A DNA stretch of 64,000 bases, from contig NZ_CP039290.1 in assembly GCF_004798705.1 (NCBI RefSeq), forward strand, positions 3,410,001 through 3,474,000. Direction: 5' to 3'. Shown in pieces: positions 11,912 to 23,291 of this stretch. The notes under the pieces were generated by a model that searched no databases, was not told the origin of the DNA, and worked only from the letters and a program-made list of their open reading frames with translations. Both the position numbers and the translations under genes were made by a program. The first letter of the stretch is position 1. Each line of letters begins with the position of its first letter. Origin of the DNA: Arthrobacter sp. PAMC25564. Lineage in GTDB: Bacteria > Actinomycetota > Actinomycetes > Actinomycetales > Micrococcaceae.

Positions 11912-12002
11912 CGCGGGATGACACTTCACGGCAGTGTTTTCTCTCGGCAGTTTTTTCGAAAAACATTTGTCGAAAGACGTTGCCGCGACATGTCATCCCG
12001 CG
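11912..12002. repeat. 91-bp segment bounded by 12-bp perfect inverted repeats
   Basis: CGCGGGATGACA (11912-11923) and TGTCATCCCGCG (11991-12002) are exact inverted repeats in the convergent space between ogt and argH. The interior is AT-richer than its surroundings and contains a small ttttttcgaaaaa hairpin. It may be a large bidirectional terminator or a miniature element; no target duplication is evident. Confidence 0.5.
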
Positions 12003-12019
12003 TGGATCGGAAAGAGTGA

Positions 12020-14640
<2,621 letters not shown>

Positions 14641-14652
14641 TTCAAATGCTCC

Positions 14653-15213
14653 TTAGTTGTTTGGTTCTTGGTTTTCTTCAAGCTTATGGCCGGCTTCCTC
14701 GGCGAACTGCAGGAAGCGGGCCGCGACGGCGGCGCCGCCCAGCGGGTCCCGGGTGACCAGCAGCACGGTGTCGTCCCCGGCGATGCTGCCCAGGATGGAC
14801 GGCATCACCGAGTGGTCGATCGCGAGCGCCAGGAAGTTTGCCGCGCCGGGCGGGGTCCGCAGCACCACGATGTTCGCCGAAGCTTCGGCGGTGACCAGCA
14901 GTTCCCCGCACAGCCGGGCGAGCCGGGCATCCAGGATTTCCTGGGTCACGCCGCTCTTGGCCGTGCGCTCCCCGCCCTCCCCCGGCACGGCGTACACCAG
15001 GACGCCGTCCTTGCCGCGGACCCGCACCGCACCGAGTTCCACCAGGTCCCGGGACAGCGTGGCCTGGGTGACCTGGACACCGTCGTCGGCCAGCAACGCG
15101 GCGAGCTCGGCCTGCGAGCGGACCGATTCGCCGGTCAGGATCGCGGTGATCCGCGCCAGCCGGGCCGTCTTGGTGGCCGGGCTCGCCCCCGGAGCGGCTG
15201 GCTGGACAGTCAT
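14653..15213 (-). CDS. argR: arginine repressor ArgR
   Basis: This arginine-responsive hexameric regulator has 186 residues. The N-terminal winged helix (RLARITAIL, then [25 protein letters not shown]) is the DNA-binding part. The C-terminal part carries [32 protein letters not shown], the oligomerisation and arginine-binding domain. It lies within the operon between argF and argG, as in many actinobacteria, and probably acts at the boxes upstream of argC. Confidence 0.95.
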   Translation of the reverse strand: MTVQPAAPGASPATKTARLARITAILTGESVRSQAELAALLADDGVQVTQATLSRDLVELGAVRVRGKDGVLVYAVPGEGGERTAKSGVTQEILDARLARLCGELLVTAEASANIVVLRTPPGAANFLALAIDHSVMPSILGSIAGDDTVLLVTRDPLGGAAVAARFLQFAEEAGHKLEENQEPNN

Positions 15214-15229
15214 TTTCGACGGCCTTCCA

Positions 15230-16246
15230 CTAGCGGCTTTCCATTGGGCTTCCGACCGGTGTCAACCCCGCCACAACGGCAAGGCCGGAGCGGTGCATAA
15301 GCCAGGCCATCAGGGCCTTCTGGGCGTGAAGCCGGTTTTCGGCCTCGTCCCAGACAACCGACTGCGGGCCGTCGATGACGCCGGCGGCGATCTCGTAGCC
15401 CCGGTACGCCGGAAGGCAGTGCAGCACGACGGCGTCCGGCGCCGCGAGCTTCATCGCCGCCTCGTCCACGGAATACTCACGGAACAGCCGCAGCCGGGCT
15501 TCCTTCTCGTCCTCCTGGCCCATCGACACCCACGTATCAGTGGCGACGACGTCGGCGCCCAGGAGCGCCTCGGCCGGGTCCACGGTGACCAGCACCGAGC
15601 CGCCGGTCTCCGCGGCACGGTCCTCCGCCGCGGCGATGATTTCCGGAGAGGGCAGATACCCGTCGGGGCCCGCGATGCGGACGTGCATGCCCGCGGTGAC
15701 GCCGGCCAGCAGGTAGGAGTTGGCCATGTTGTTGGCCGAGTCGCCGAGGTAGCTCATGGTGAGGCCCTTGAGCCGGCCCTTGTGTTCCTTGATGGTGAGC
15801 AGGTCCGCGAGGAGCTGGCACGGGTGGTAGTCATCGCAGAGGGCGTTGATCACCGGAACGCGCGAGTTCTCCGCCATGGCGACGAGGCCGGAGTGTTCCC
15901 CGGTGCGCCACACGATGGTGGAGACCATGCGCTCCAGCACCTTGGCAGTGTCCTGCACGGACTCTTTGTGGCCGATCTGCGCCTCGCCCGGGTTGATGAT
16001 GAGCGCGTTGCCGCCCATGTCGGCCACGCCGGTGGCGAAGGAGACACGGGTCCGGGTGGAGGTCTTGTCGAAGATGACGGCCACGGTCTTACGGCCGTTG
16101 CCTTCCGCGGCGAAGGGCTGCACGCTGTACGGAGCGGCCTTCATCCGGACGGCGAGGTCAAGGACTTCGGCCTGCTCGGCAGGGCTGAGGTCGGTGTCTT
16201 TGAGGAAATGGCGGGTGGGTACGGGTGTTGCAGCGGGGGCGGTCAC
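15230..16246 (-). CDS. argF: ornithine carbamoyltransferase
   Basis: The enzyme makes citrulline from ornithine and carbamoyl phosphate. The carbamoyl-phosphate motif [11 protein letters not shown] and the catalytic [10 protein letters not shown] motif are present. The start is a GTG ([16 protein letters not shown]) overlapping the argD stop as GTGA, giving 338 residues; the open frame extends much further upstream but only as antisense-like sequence over argD. Coupling by overlap supports the GTG. Confidence 0.94.
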   Translation of the reverse strand: MTAPAATPVPTRHFLKDTDLSPAEQAEVLDLAVRMKAAPYSVQPFAAEGNGRKTVAVIFDKTSTRTRVSFATGVADMGGNALIINPGEAQIGHKESVQDTAKVLERMVSTIVWRTGEHSGLVAMAENSRVPVINALCDDYHPCQLLADLLTIKEHKGRLKGLTMSYLGDSANNMANSYLLAGVTAGMHVRIAGPDGYLPSPEIIAAAEDRAAETGGSVLVTVDPAEALLGADVVATDTWVSMGQEDEKEARLRLFREYSVDEAAMKLAAPDAVVLHCLPAYRGYEIAAGVIDGPQSVVWDEAENRLHAQKALMAWLMHRSGLAVVAGLTPVGSPMESR

Positions 16247-17538
16247 TGGGCGTCCTTTGCGGTCTGGAGGATGGCGGGCAGCGCTGCGAGGAAACGGTCG
16301 GCCTGGGCAGTGGTGAGGATCAGCGGCGGCGCGAGCCTGATCGTGTGCGGGCCGGGGCTGTTGACAATGAAGCCGGCATCGAGGCCGGCGGTGACCACAC
16401 CGGGGGCTACGTCGGCGTCGAGGTCGAAGCCGATCAGCAGCCCTTCGCCGCGGACCTCGGTGACGCCGTCGATCGCGGCGAGGCCGGAGCGCAGGTGCTC
16501 CCCCACATCCCGGACATGGTCCAGGACATGCTGGCTTTCGAGCACGTGCAGGGTGGCCAGGGCCGCCGCGGTGGCGACCGGGTTGCCGCCGAAGGTGGTG
16601 CCGTGCTGGCCTGCGGTCAGCAGCGAGGAGACCTCCGGGCCGAAGGTCACGAGGGCGCCGATCGGGAAGCCGCCGCCCAGGCCCTTGGCGAAGGTCACGG
16701 CGTCGGGCACGATTCCGGCGTCGCCGCTGGCGAGCCACTTGCCGGTGCGGCCGATGCCGGTCTGGACCTCGTCGAGGATCAGGAGGGCGCCGGCCCGGCT
16801 GGTGGCCTCACGGGCCGCCTGCAGGTAGCCGGCGGGCAGCGGCCGGACGCCGGCCTCGCCCTGGATCGGTTCGAGGAAGACGGCGGCAACGGTCTCGTCC
16901 ACGGCGGCGCGGAGCGCGTCGATGTCACCGAACGGGATGTGGACGACGCCGCCGGGCAGCGGAGCAAACGGTGCCCGGTAGGCCTCCTTCGCGGTGAGTG
17001 CGAGGGCACCCATGGTGCGGCCGTGGAAGGCCCCTTCCAAGGCGATGATCCTGGTCCGGGGCTTCCCGTTTCCTTCCGTACCGGACCGGGCATTACGGCG
17101 CGCCAGCTTGAAGGCGGCCTCGACGGCTTCGGTGCCGGAGTTGGCGAAGAACACCTTGGACCCGGCGGGCGCGTTGGAAATTTCCAGCAGCTTCTCGGCC
17201 AGGGCAATCTGGGTGGGGCTCGTGAAGAAGTTGGAGACGTGGCCCAGGGTGGCGAGCTGGCTGGAGATCACCGAGGTGACGAACGGGTGGGCGTGGCCGA
17301 GCGCGTTGACCGCGATCCCGCCCAGGAGGTCCAGGTACTCCTTGCCGTCGGCGTCCCAGACGAGGCAGCCGGCGCCGCGGACGAGGACCCGCTGCGGGGT
17401 CCCGAAGACACCCAGCAGGGAGGATGAGTAGCGGGCCAGCCACTCAGCCCCGCTACCCGTTCCAGTCATGACGGACGCTTTGGGGGCCCCATCGCTGCTG
17501 CGGCCTTCAGGGGAATGGCTCAGTTCAGTGCTGTTCAC
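16243..17538 (-). CDS. argD: acetylornithine aminotransferase
   Basis: This PLP enzyme converts N-acetylglutamate semialdehyde and glutamate to N2-acetylornithine. It has 431 residues from a GTG that shares one base with the argB stop. Visible motifs are NSGTEAVEAAFKLAR, LILDEVQTGIGRTG and the PLP-lysine region TFAKGLGGGFPIGA. A methionine about 24 residues in (MTGTGSGAEWLARY) is a plausible alternative start, because the first stretch is low complexity. Confidence 0.94.
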   Translation of the reverse strand: MNSTELSHSPEGRSSDGAPKASVMTGTGSGAEWLARYSSSLLGVFGTPQRVLVRGAGCLVWDADGKEYLDLLGGIAVNALGHAHPFVTSVISSQLATLGHVSNFFTSPTQIALAEKLLEISNAPAGSKVFFANSGTEAVEAAFKLARRNARSGTEGNGKPRTRIIALEGAFHGRTMGALALTAKEAYRAPFAPLPGGVVHIPFGDIDALRAAVDETVAAVFLEPIQGEAGVRPLPAGYLQAAREATSRAGALLILDEVQTGIGRTGKWLASGDAGIVPDAVTFAKGLGGGFPIGALVTFGPEVSSLLTAGQHGTTFGGNPVATAAALATLHVLESQHVLDHVRDVGEHLRSGLAAIDGVTEVRGEGLLIGFDLDADVAPGVVTAGLDAGFIVNSPGPHTIRLAPPLILTTAQADRFLAALPAILQTAKDAQ

Positions 17539-18497
17539 TATGCGTTCACTTCCTCGTCCGGGACGACCTGCGTGCCGATGCCCGCCGTCGTGAAGGTTTC
17601 CAGCAGCATCGAGTGCGGCAGCCTGCCGTCCACGATGTGCGCACGTTCAACGCCGCCCTCCACGGCCTTGAGGCAGGCTTCCATCTTCGGGATCATGCCG
17701 GACTCAAGGCCCGGCAGCAGTTCGCGCAGCTCCGAGACCGTCAGGGAGGAGATCAGCGAGGAGCGGTCCGGCCAGTTGGCGTAGAGCCCTTCGACGTCGG
17801 TCAGGATCACGAGCTTGGAGGCGCCGAGCGCTTCGGCCAGGGCGGCCGCGGCGGTGTCCGCGTTGACGTTGAGGACCTGGCCGGTGGTCTGCGCCTGCTT
17901 TGCTCCTGGGTCGCCGCTGCCGTCATCGAAGATTTCCGGGGCGACAGTGGAGATCACCGGGATCCGGCCGGCGGCGACGATATCCAGGATGCCGTCGGGG
18001 TTGACGCCGACCACTTCGCCGACCAGGCCCAGGTCCACTTCTTCGCCGTCGACGACGGTGCCGGTGCGGACGGCGCGGAGCAGTCCGCCGTCCTCCCCGG
18101 ACATGCCGACGGCGTAGGGGCCGTGGGAGTTGATCAGGCCGACGAGTTCGCGGCCCACCTGGCCGGTCAGGACCATGCGGACCACGTCCATGGCCTCGGG
18201 GGTGGTGACCCGCAGGCCGCCCTTGAACTCGGATTCGATGCCGAGGCGGCTGAGCATGGCATTGATCTGGGGGCCGCCGCCGTGCACCACAACGGGGTGG
18301 ATGCCGACATGGTGGAGGAATACGACGTCCTCGGCAAAGGCGCGGCGCAGTTCCTCGTTGACCATGGCGTTGCCGCCGTATTTGATCACCATGGTGGTGC
18401 CGGCGAAGCGCTGGATCCAGGGCAGGGCCTCAATCAGGGTGCCGGCTTTGCTTTGGGCGTCGGACATGGAGGTGTTCTCGCGGGTCTGGGTGTTCAT
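17538..18497 (-). CDS. argB: acetylglutamate kinase
   Basis: The enzyme phosphorylates N-acetylglutamate, normally the arginine feedback-controlled step. Its 319 residues carry the ATP-binding VIKYGGNAM near residue 37, [10 protein letters not shown] at about 72 and the C-terminal [16 protein letters not shown]. Residue 11 offers a second ATG (MSDAQSKAG). It lies 34 bp after argJ and overlaps argD. Confidence 0.96.
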   Translation of the reverse strand: MNTQTRENTSMSDAQSKAGTLIEALPWIQRFAGTTMVIKYGGNAMVNEELRRAFAEDVVFLHHVGIHPVVVHGGGPQINAMLSRLGIESEFKGGLRVTTPEAMDVVRMVLTGQVGRELVGLINSHGPYAVGMSGEDGGLLRAVRTGTVVDGEEVDLGLVGEVVGVNPDGILDIVAAGRIPVISTVAPEIFDDGSGDPGAKQAQTTGQVLNVNADTAAAALAEALGASKLVILTDVEGLYANWPDRSSLISSLTVSELRELLPGLESGMIPKMEACLKAVEGGVERAHIVDGRLPHSMLLETFTTAGIGTQVVPDEEVNA

Positions 18498-18531
18498 GCT
18501 GGTCGTCCTTCTGTCCGTCCTTCCAGGAGGA

Positions 18532-19698
18532 TTAGCTTGAGTAGGCGCTGTTTTCTTCGACGTAGTCGTGCGTGAGGTCGTTGGTCAGGATCGTGGCCTC
18601 GGCCTCGCCGGCCTGGAGATCGATCTCGACCAGCACCTCCCGCGGTTCCAGGTCCACGAGGCTGCGGTCCTCGCCGATGCTGCCGTTCCGGCAGATCTGC
18701 ACGCCGTTCATGGAGACATTGAGCCGGTCCGGCTCGAAGGCCGCGTCGGTGGTGCCGACGGCGGAGAGCACCCGGCCCCAGTTCGGATCCTTGCCGAAGA
18801 TGGCGGCCTTGAAGAGGTTGGAGCGGGCGACGGCGCGGCTGACGATTTCGGCGTCCTTCTCGCTGGCGGCGTTGAAGGTGCGGATCGCGATGTCATGGCT
18901 GGCGCCCTCGGCGTCGCCGATCAGCTTGCGGGCAAGCTCGGCGCAGACCTGCGTCAGGCCGGCCCCGAACGCGGTGGCGGAGGGAACGACGCCGGACGCA
19001 CCGGAGGCGAGCAGCACCACGGTGTCGTTGGTGGACATGCAGCCATCGGAGTCGGCCCGGTTGAAGGTGACGCGCGTGGCGTCGCGGAGCACGACGTCGA
19101 GCATTTCCGGCTGGACGTCGGCGTCCGTGGTGAGGACCACCAGCATGGTGGCCAGCCCGGGGGCGAGCATGCCGGCGCCCTTGGCCATGCCGCCGATGGT
19201 GTATTCGTTGCCTTCGGCGTCCGTTCCGGTGAACACGGCCTGCTTGGACACGGTGTCGGTGGTCATGATGGCGGTGGCCGCCTCGGCGCCGCCCTCGGGG
19301 CTGAGCGCGGCCGCCGCGGCGCCGATCCCGGCAAGGATCTTGTCCATCGGGAGCTGCTCGCCGATCAGGCCCGTCGAGCAGACGACGACGTCGGTGGCGG
19401 AGATGCCCAGCGCGGCGGCGGTCTTCTCTGCGGTGGTGTGGGTGTTCTGGAAGCCCTGGGGACCGGTGCAGGCGTTGGCTCCTCCGGAGTTCAGAACGAC
19501 GGCGTCCACCCGTCCGTCCTTGGCGACTTCGCGGGACCAGTGCACGGGGGCTGCTGCCACCCGGTTGGAGGTGAAGACGGCGGCGGCAGCCTTGGCGGGT
19601 CCGTCGTTGACCACGAGGGCGAAGTCCGGGTTGCCGGAGGCCTTCAGCCCGGCGGTGACCCCGGCGGCGCGGAATCCCTTGGGTGCGGTGATGCTCAT
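18532..19698 (-). CDS. argJ: bifunctional glutamate N-acetyltransferase/amino-acid acetyltransferase
   Basis: ArgJ recycles the acetyl group from acetylornithine to glutamate. Its 388 residues include [15 protein letters not shown], where the precursor self-cleaves before the catalytic Thr, and the C-terminal [14 protein letters not shown] block. Its presence means the operon uses the cyclic acetyl pathway, consistent with no argE in the cluster. The ATG overlaps the argC stop (ATGA). Confidence 0.96.
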   Translation of the reverse strand: MSITAPKGFRAAGVTAGLKASGNPDFALVVNDGPAKAAAAVFTSNRVAAAPVHWSREVAKDGRVDAVVLNSGGANACTGPQGFQNTHTTAEKTAAALGISATDVVVCSTGLIGEQLPMDKILAGIGAAAAALSPEGGAEAATAIMTTDTVSKQAVFTGTDAEGNEYTIGGMAKGAGMLAPGLATMLVVLTTDADVQPEMLDVVLRDATRVTFNRADSDGCMSTNDTVVLLASGASGVVPSATAFGAGLTQVCAELARKLIGDAEGASHDIAIRTFNAASEKDAEIVSRAVARSNLFKAAIFGKDPNWGRVLSAVGTTDAAFEPDRLNVSMNGVQICRNGSIGEDRSLVDLEPREVLVEIDLQAGEAEATILTNDLTHDYVEENSAYSS

Positions 19699-20726
19699 GG
19701 TGCGACTCCCTGCAGGTTGAGGCCGGCGTCTTCCGCCAGGCCGAGGGCGATATTCATGGACTGCACGGCGCCGCCGGCGGTCCCCTTGGTCAGGTTGTCG
19801 ATGGCGCAGCAGACGATCACCCGGCCGGTGTGCGCGTCAAGCGCCAGCTGCATGACGGCGTGGTTGGATCCCTGCACGGATTTGGTGGTGGGCCAGCGGC
19901 CTTCCGGGAGCAGATGGACGAACTGTTCGTCGTCGTAAGCCTCGCTCCAGGCGCGGCGCAGTTCCTCGGCGGTCACGCCCGGACGCACCTTCGCCGTCGC
20001 CGTCGTGAGGATGCCCCGGCTCATCGGAGCCAGCGTGGGCGTGAAGGACACGGTGACCGGGGCGTTCAGTGCCTTGGAGAGTCCCTGTTCGATCTCGGGG
20101 GTGTGCCGGTGGCCGCCGCCCACGCCGTAGGGGTTCATCGAGCCCATGACCTCGGAGCCGATCAGGTTGACCTTGGCGGCCTTGCCGGCCCCGGAGGTGC
20201 CGGAGGCGGAGACGATGACGACGTCCTCCGCCTGCAGCAGGTGGTTGCTGAAGCCCGGGGTAAGTGCCAGCAGGGCCGAGGTCGGATAGCAGCCCGGCAC
20301 GGCGATCCGGGTGGCGCCGCGGAGGGCCTCGCGCTGTCCCGGAAGCTCGGGGAGGCCGTACGGCCAGGTTCCGGCATGCGGCGATCCGTAGAATTTCTCC
20401 CAGGCGGCCGGGTCCTCGAGGCGGTGGTCGGCGCCGGCGTCGATCACGACGGTCCCGGCCGGCAACTGCGCCGCGATCTCCGCGGACGCACCGTGCGGCA
20501 GCGCCAGGAACACGACGTCGTGTCCGGACAGGTTTTCCACGGTGGTGTCTTCGAGGATGCGGTCCGCGAGGCTATGGAGATGGGGCTGCAATTCCCCTAG
20601 TCTGGAACCGGCATTGCTGTGGGCCGTAATGGCGCCGATCGTGACATCGGGATGACCGGCCAGGAGCCGCAGCACCTCGCCGCCGGCATAACCGCTCGCG
20701 CCGGAGACGGCAACAGAAATAGTCAT
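19695..20726 (-). CDS. argC: N-acetyl-gamma-glutamyl-phosphate reductase
   Basis: This NADPH-dependent enzyme reduces N-acetylglutamyl phosphate to the semialdehyde. Its 343 residues begin [22 protein letters not shown] (Rossmann start) and hold the catalytic Cys in [14 protein letters not shown] longer frame extends 35 codons upstream but would cross the promoter and ArgR boxes. A -10 hexamer lies 7 bp before this ATG, so the mRNA is probably leaderless. First gene of the operon. Confidence 0.95.
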   Translation of the reverse strand: MTISVAVSGASGYAGGEVLRLLAGHPDVTIGAITAHSNAGSRLGELQPHLHSLADRILEDTTVENLSGHDVVFLALPHGASAEIAAQLPAGTVVIDAGADHRLEDPAAWEKFYGSPHAGTWPYGLPELPGQREALRGATRIAVPGCYPTSALLALTPGFSNHLLQAEDVVIVSASGTSGAGKAAKVNLIGSEVMGSMNPYGVGGGHRHTPEIEQGLSKALNAPVTVSFTPTLAPMSRGILTTATAKVRPGVTAEELRRAWSEAYDDEQFVHLLPEGRWPTTKSVQGSNHAVMQLALDAHTGRVIVCCAIDNLTKGTAGGAVQSMNIALGLAEDAGLNLQGVAP

Positions 20727-20733
20727 AGGCACG

Positions 20734-20776
20734 ACTATACAGCAAGAGTATGCATAGATGTCGATATTTATGCATG
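20734..20776 (-). promoter_or_regulatory. argC promoter with two ArgR-box-like palindromes
   Basis: On the minus strand TATAGT (20734-20739) sits 7 bp before the argC ATG, with TCGACA (20759-20764) as a -35 candidate at a longish 19-bp spacing. Two TATGCAT-centred palindromes, 20749-20756 and 20769-20776, start exactly 20 bp apart. One lies in the spacer and the other just upstream of the -35. The TGCAT core resembles ARG boxes described in streptomycetes, so ArgR binding here would block RNA polymerase. Confidence 0.55.
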
Positions 20777-20935
20777 AACTCATGCGTGTCCGGAAGTTCC
20801 GGCGGCAGGCTGTCCGGCCCCGGCCTGGCACGCCGGAAAAACCGCGGGGCGTATCCTAGGTTAAGGGTGATCCAGACCGTGCAGCCGCGAATGTCGGCTG
20901 CAGCGTTGCCCGTAACAGTTACGAGGCAAGTGTTT

Positions 20936-22024
20936 ATGACCCCCACCGCCACCTCGGAGCGCCCGAAATCGCGTGTCCGACAACCCAATGCCGTCGTCCT
21001 GAGCTACTCGGAACTCCTCAAGAGCGTCAAGGCCGCCGGCCTCCTCGAGCGCCGCGTCGGCTTTTACGTCACCGTGTTTTCCTGCCTGGCCCTCCTGATG
21101 ACCGCCACCTGGTTCGGCTTCGCGCTGATTGGCGACAGTTGGTTCCAGCTCCTGATCGCCGCCGCACTGGGCATCCTTTGCACCCAACTGAGCTTCCTGG
21201 CCCACGAGGCCGGACACCGCCAGATCTTCGCATCCCGGCGGGCCAATGACTGGGCCGCCCGGCTGCTCGCCACCTCCGTGGCCGGCATCAGCTATTCGTG
21301 GTGGGAGCAGAAGCACGGCGCGCACCACAACCACCCGAACGTCATCTCCAAGGACCCGGACATCGCCACGGGCGCTATCGCATTCTTCCCGGAAGCCGCA
21401 GCGACCCGGCAGGGCCGGTTCTCCTTCCTGACCCGCAAGCAGGGCTGGTTCTTCTTCCCGCTGCTGTTCCTGGTAGGCCTGGGCCTCCAGATCGATTCGA
21501 TCAAGTTCATCTTCCGGCGCGCCAAGGTCACGCACCGCTGGGTTGAAATCCCGATCCTCGCGGTCCGCCTCAGCCTGCTGCCGGTACTCGCGTTCACGTT
21601 CCTGCCGTGGGGCATGGCGCTCGCGTTTATCGCGGTCCAGCTCGCCATCTTCGGGTTCTACATGGGAGCCTCCTTCGCCCCGAACCACAAGGGCATGCCG
21701 GTCCTGCCGGCCGACAGCCGCGTGGACTTCTTCAGCCGGCAGGTCCTCACGTCACGGAACATTTCCGGTGGCCGCTTCATGGACATCCTGCTCGGCGGCC
21801 TCAACCGCCAGGCCGAGCACCATCTCTTCCCGGACATGGCCCGCCCGCAGCTGGACAAGGCGGCCGTGATCGTCCGCGAGTTTTGCGCGAAACACCAGGT
21901 TCCCTACACGGAAACCACGCTGCTGCAGTCCTACGGCATCATCGTCCGTTACCTCAACGAGGTCGGCCTCTCCGCCGGACGGCACTTCGAGTGCCCGATG
22001 GCCACCGTTACCCGCCGCTACTGA
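20936..22024 (+). CDS. membrane fatty acid desaturase (DesA3-like)
   Basis: This 362-residue di-iron membrane enzyme inserts a double bond into acyl chains. All three histidine boxes are present: HEAGH near residue 83, HGAHHNH near 123 and QAEHH near 288. Hydrophobic segments (about 45-80, 175-195, 205-245) place the active site at the cytoplasmic face. The start follows GAGGCAAGTGTTT. Open frame continues upstream but overlaps the arg control region. Monocistronic, divergent from argC, ending in a strong hairpin. It probably adjusts membrane fluidity; substrate and regiochemistry are not visible. Confidence 0.88.
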   Translation: MTPTATSERPKSRVRQPNAVVLSYSELLKSVKAAGLLERRVGFYVTVFSCLALLMTATWFGFALIGDSWFQLLIAAALGILCTQLSFLAHEAGHRQIFASRRANDWAARLLATSVAGISYSWWEQKHGAHHNHPNVISKDPDIATGAIAFFPEAAATRQGRFSFLTRKQGWFFFPLLFLVGLGLQIDSIKFIFRRAKVTHRWVEIPILAVRLSLLPVLAFTFLPWGMALAFIAVQLAIFGFYMGASFAPNHKGMPVLPADSRVDFFSRQVLTSRNISGGRFMDILLGGLNRQAEHHLFPDMARPQLDKAAVIVREFCAKHQVPYTETTLLQSYGIIVRYLNEVGLSAGRHFECPMATVTRRY

Positions 22025-22079
22025 GCTGCAGCTGAGCCGGCGCCCCCGGCGCCAGGCCGCGGGCTCAACAGCATGACCA

Positions 22080-22113
22080 CGAAGTGACGGCCGGACATCC
22101 GGCCGTCACTTCG
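22080..22113 (+). terminator. hairpin terminator after the desaturase gene
   Basis: The 16-nt arms 22080-22095 and 22098-22113 are perfect inverted repeats and form a very stable stem-loop, followed by tcatttccg. It separates the desaturase gene from the quinone oxidoreductase gene. The U-tract is poor, so it may act with Rho. Confidence 0.7.
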
Positions 22114-22185
22114 TCATTTCCGCCGCTGTCCTAGGATGGTTTCAGGATCCGGGCCAGGAAATCCCCGCCCGGAAAAGGGAGACTT

Positions 22186-23151
22186 ATGATGCACGCAATC
22201 CTTGCCCGGCAGTCGGGCGGCCCCGAGGTACTGGAGCTGGCAGAGACAGAGCGTCCGGTCCCGGGCCCCGGCCAGTTGCTCATCAAGGTCGCGGCGGCAG
22301 GCGTGAACTTTATCGACACCTACAAGCGCAGCGGCATCTACAAGGTGCGGTACCCCTTCATCCCCGGCTCCGAGGCCTCCGGCACCGTCGAGGAACTCGG
22401 GGAAGGCGCCACCGGCTTCGCCCCGGGCGACCGGGTCGCCACAGCCGAGGGCATCAACTGCTACGCCGGCTACGCCCTCGTCGATGAGGACAAGGCGCTC
22501 CCCGTCCCGGAAGGCCTGGACGACTTCACAGCCGCCGCACTCCCCCTGCAGGGCGTGACGGCCCACTATCTGATCAATTCCACCTTCCGCGTCGAGTCAG
22601 GCCACACCGTGCTGCTCCACGCAGGAGCCGGCGGCGTCGGCCTGCTCCTGATCCAGCTGCTCAAGGCCAAAGGCGCGAACGTCATCACCACCGTCTCCAC
22701 GGATGAGAAGGAGCGGCTGGCCCGCGAAGCGGGCGCCGACCATGTGCTGCGCTACGCAGGCTTCACCGCCAAGGTCCGGGATCTGACCGACGGGACCGGC
22801 GCCGATGTGGTGTACGACGGCGTCGGGAAGGACACCTTCGACGGCTCCCTCGCCGCGCTGCGCGTCCGCGGCACCCTCGTGCTCTTTGGCGGCGCCTCCG
22901 GTCCGGTCCCGCCATTCGATCCGCAGCGGCTCAATGCCGGCGGCTCGCTGTACCTGACCCGTCCGACGATGGCCCACTACCTGCGCGACGCCCAGGAACG
23001 CCGCTGGCGCTCCGGCGAGGTCTTTGCCGCTGCCGCCGACGGGAACCTCAAGGTCCGGATCGGCGCCCGCTATTCGCTGGCTGAAGCGGCCAGGGCCCAC
23101 GACGACCTGGAGCAGCGCCGCACCACCGGCAAAGTCATCCTGGTGCCCTGA
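22186..23151 (+). CDS. NADPH:quinone oxidoreductase, zeta-crystallin type
   Basis: This 321-residue member of the medium-chain dehydrogenase family reduces quinones with NADPH. Diagnostic segments are GVNFIDTYKRSGIY, the quinone-reductase signature LLHAGAGGVGLLLIQLLKAKGA (nucleotide fold, about 142-163) and VYDGVGKDTFDGS. No structural zinc cysteine cluster is seen, which supports quinone reductase over alcohol dehydrogenase. GGGAGACTT precedes the start, and a second ATG is adjacent. Single gene. Confidence 0.9.
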   Translation: MMHAILARQSGGPEVLELAETERPVPGPGQLLIKVAAAGVNFIDTYKRSGIYKVRYPFIPGSEASGTVEELGEGATGFAPGDRVATAEGINCYAGYALVDEDKALPVPEGLDDFTAAALPLQGVTAHYLINSTFRVESGHTVLLHAGAGGVGLLLIQLLKAKGANVITTVSTDEKERLAREAGADHVLRYAGFTAKVRDLTDGTGADVVYDGVGKDTFDGSLAALRVRGTLVLFGGASGPVPPFDPQRLNAGGSLYLTRPTMAHYLRDAQERRWRSGEVFAAAADGNLKVRIGARYSLAEAARAHDDLEQRRTTGKVILVP

Positions 23152-23199
23152 AGCGGGCGCACGGTTCAGCAGGCCCGCGCCGTGACCGGCACCACGGCA

Positions 23200-23250
23200 G
23201 GCGAACATCAGGCGAACCGCCGGCGAACAATGGCCGAACAACCGGCAAAC
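23200..23250. promoter_or_regulatory. five-unit 11-bp direct repeat, PHO-box-like operator
   Basis: Seven-mers GGCGAAC, GGCGAAC, GGCGAAC, GCCGAAC and GGCAAAC start at 23200, 23211, 23222, 23233 and 23244, exactly 11 bp apart. On the minus strand they read GTTCGCC-type units, close to the GTTCACC direct-repeat units bound by actinobacterial PhoP/RegX3-type response regulators. The array ends about 29 bp before a GATAAT -10 candidate (23280-23285) for the peptide synthetase gene. Confidence 0.65.
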
Positions 23251-23279
23251 CCGGACACCTTTTGTTCATCTGCGCCAGA

Positions 23280-23285
23280 GATAAT
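23280..23285 (+). promoter_or_regulatory. candidate -10 element of the peptide synthetase gene
   Basis: GATAAT lies 6 bp before the GTG start at 23292, which would make the transcript leaderless. No good -35 hexamer is seen 16-18 bp upstream, as is usual for promoters that need an activator bound to upstream direct repeats. Confidence 0.35.
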
Positions 23286-23291
23286 CCCCCT

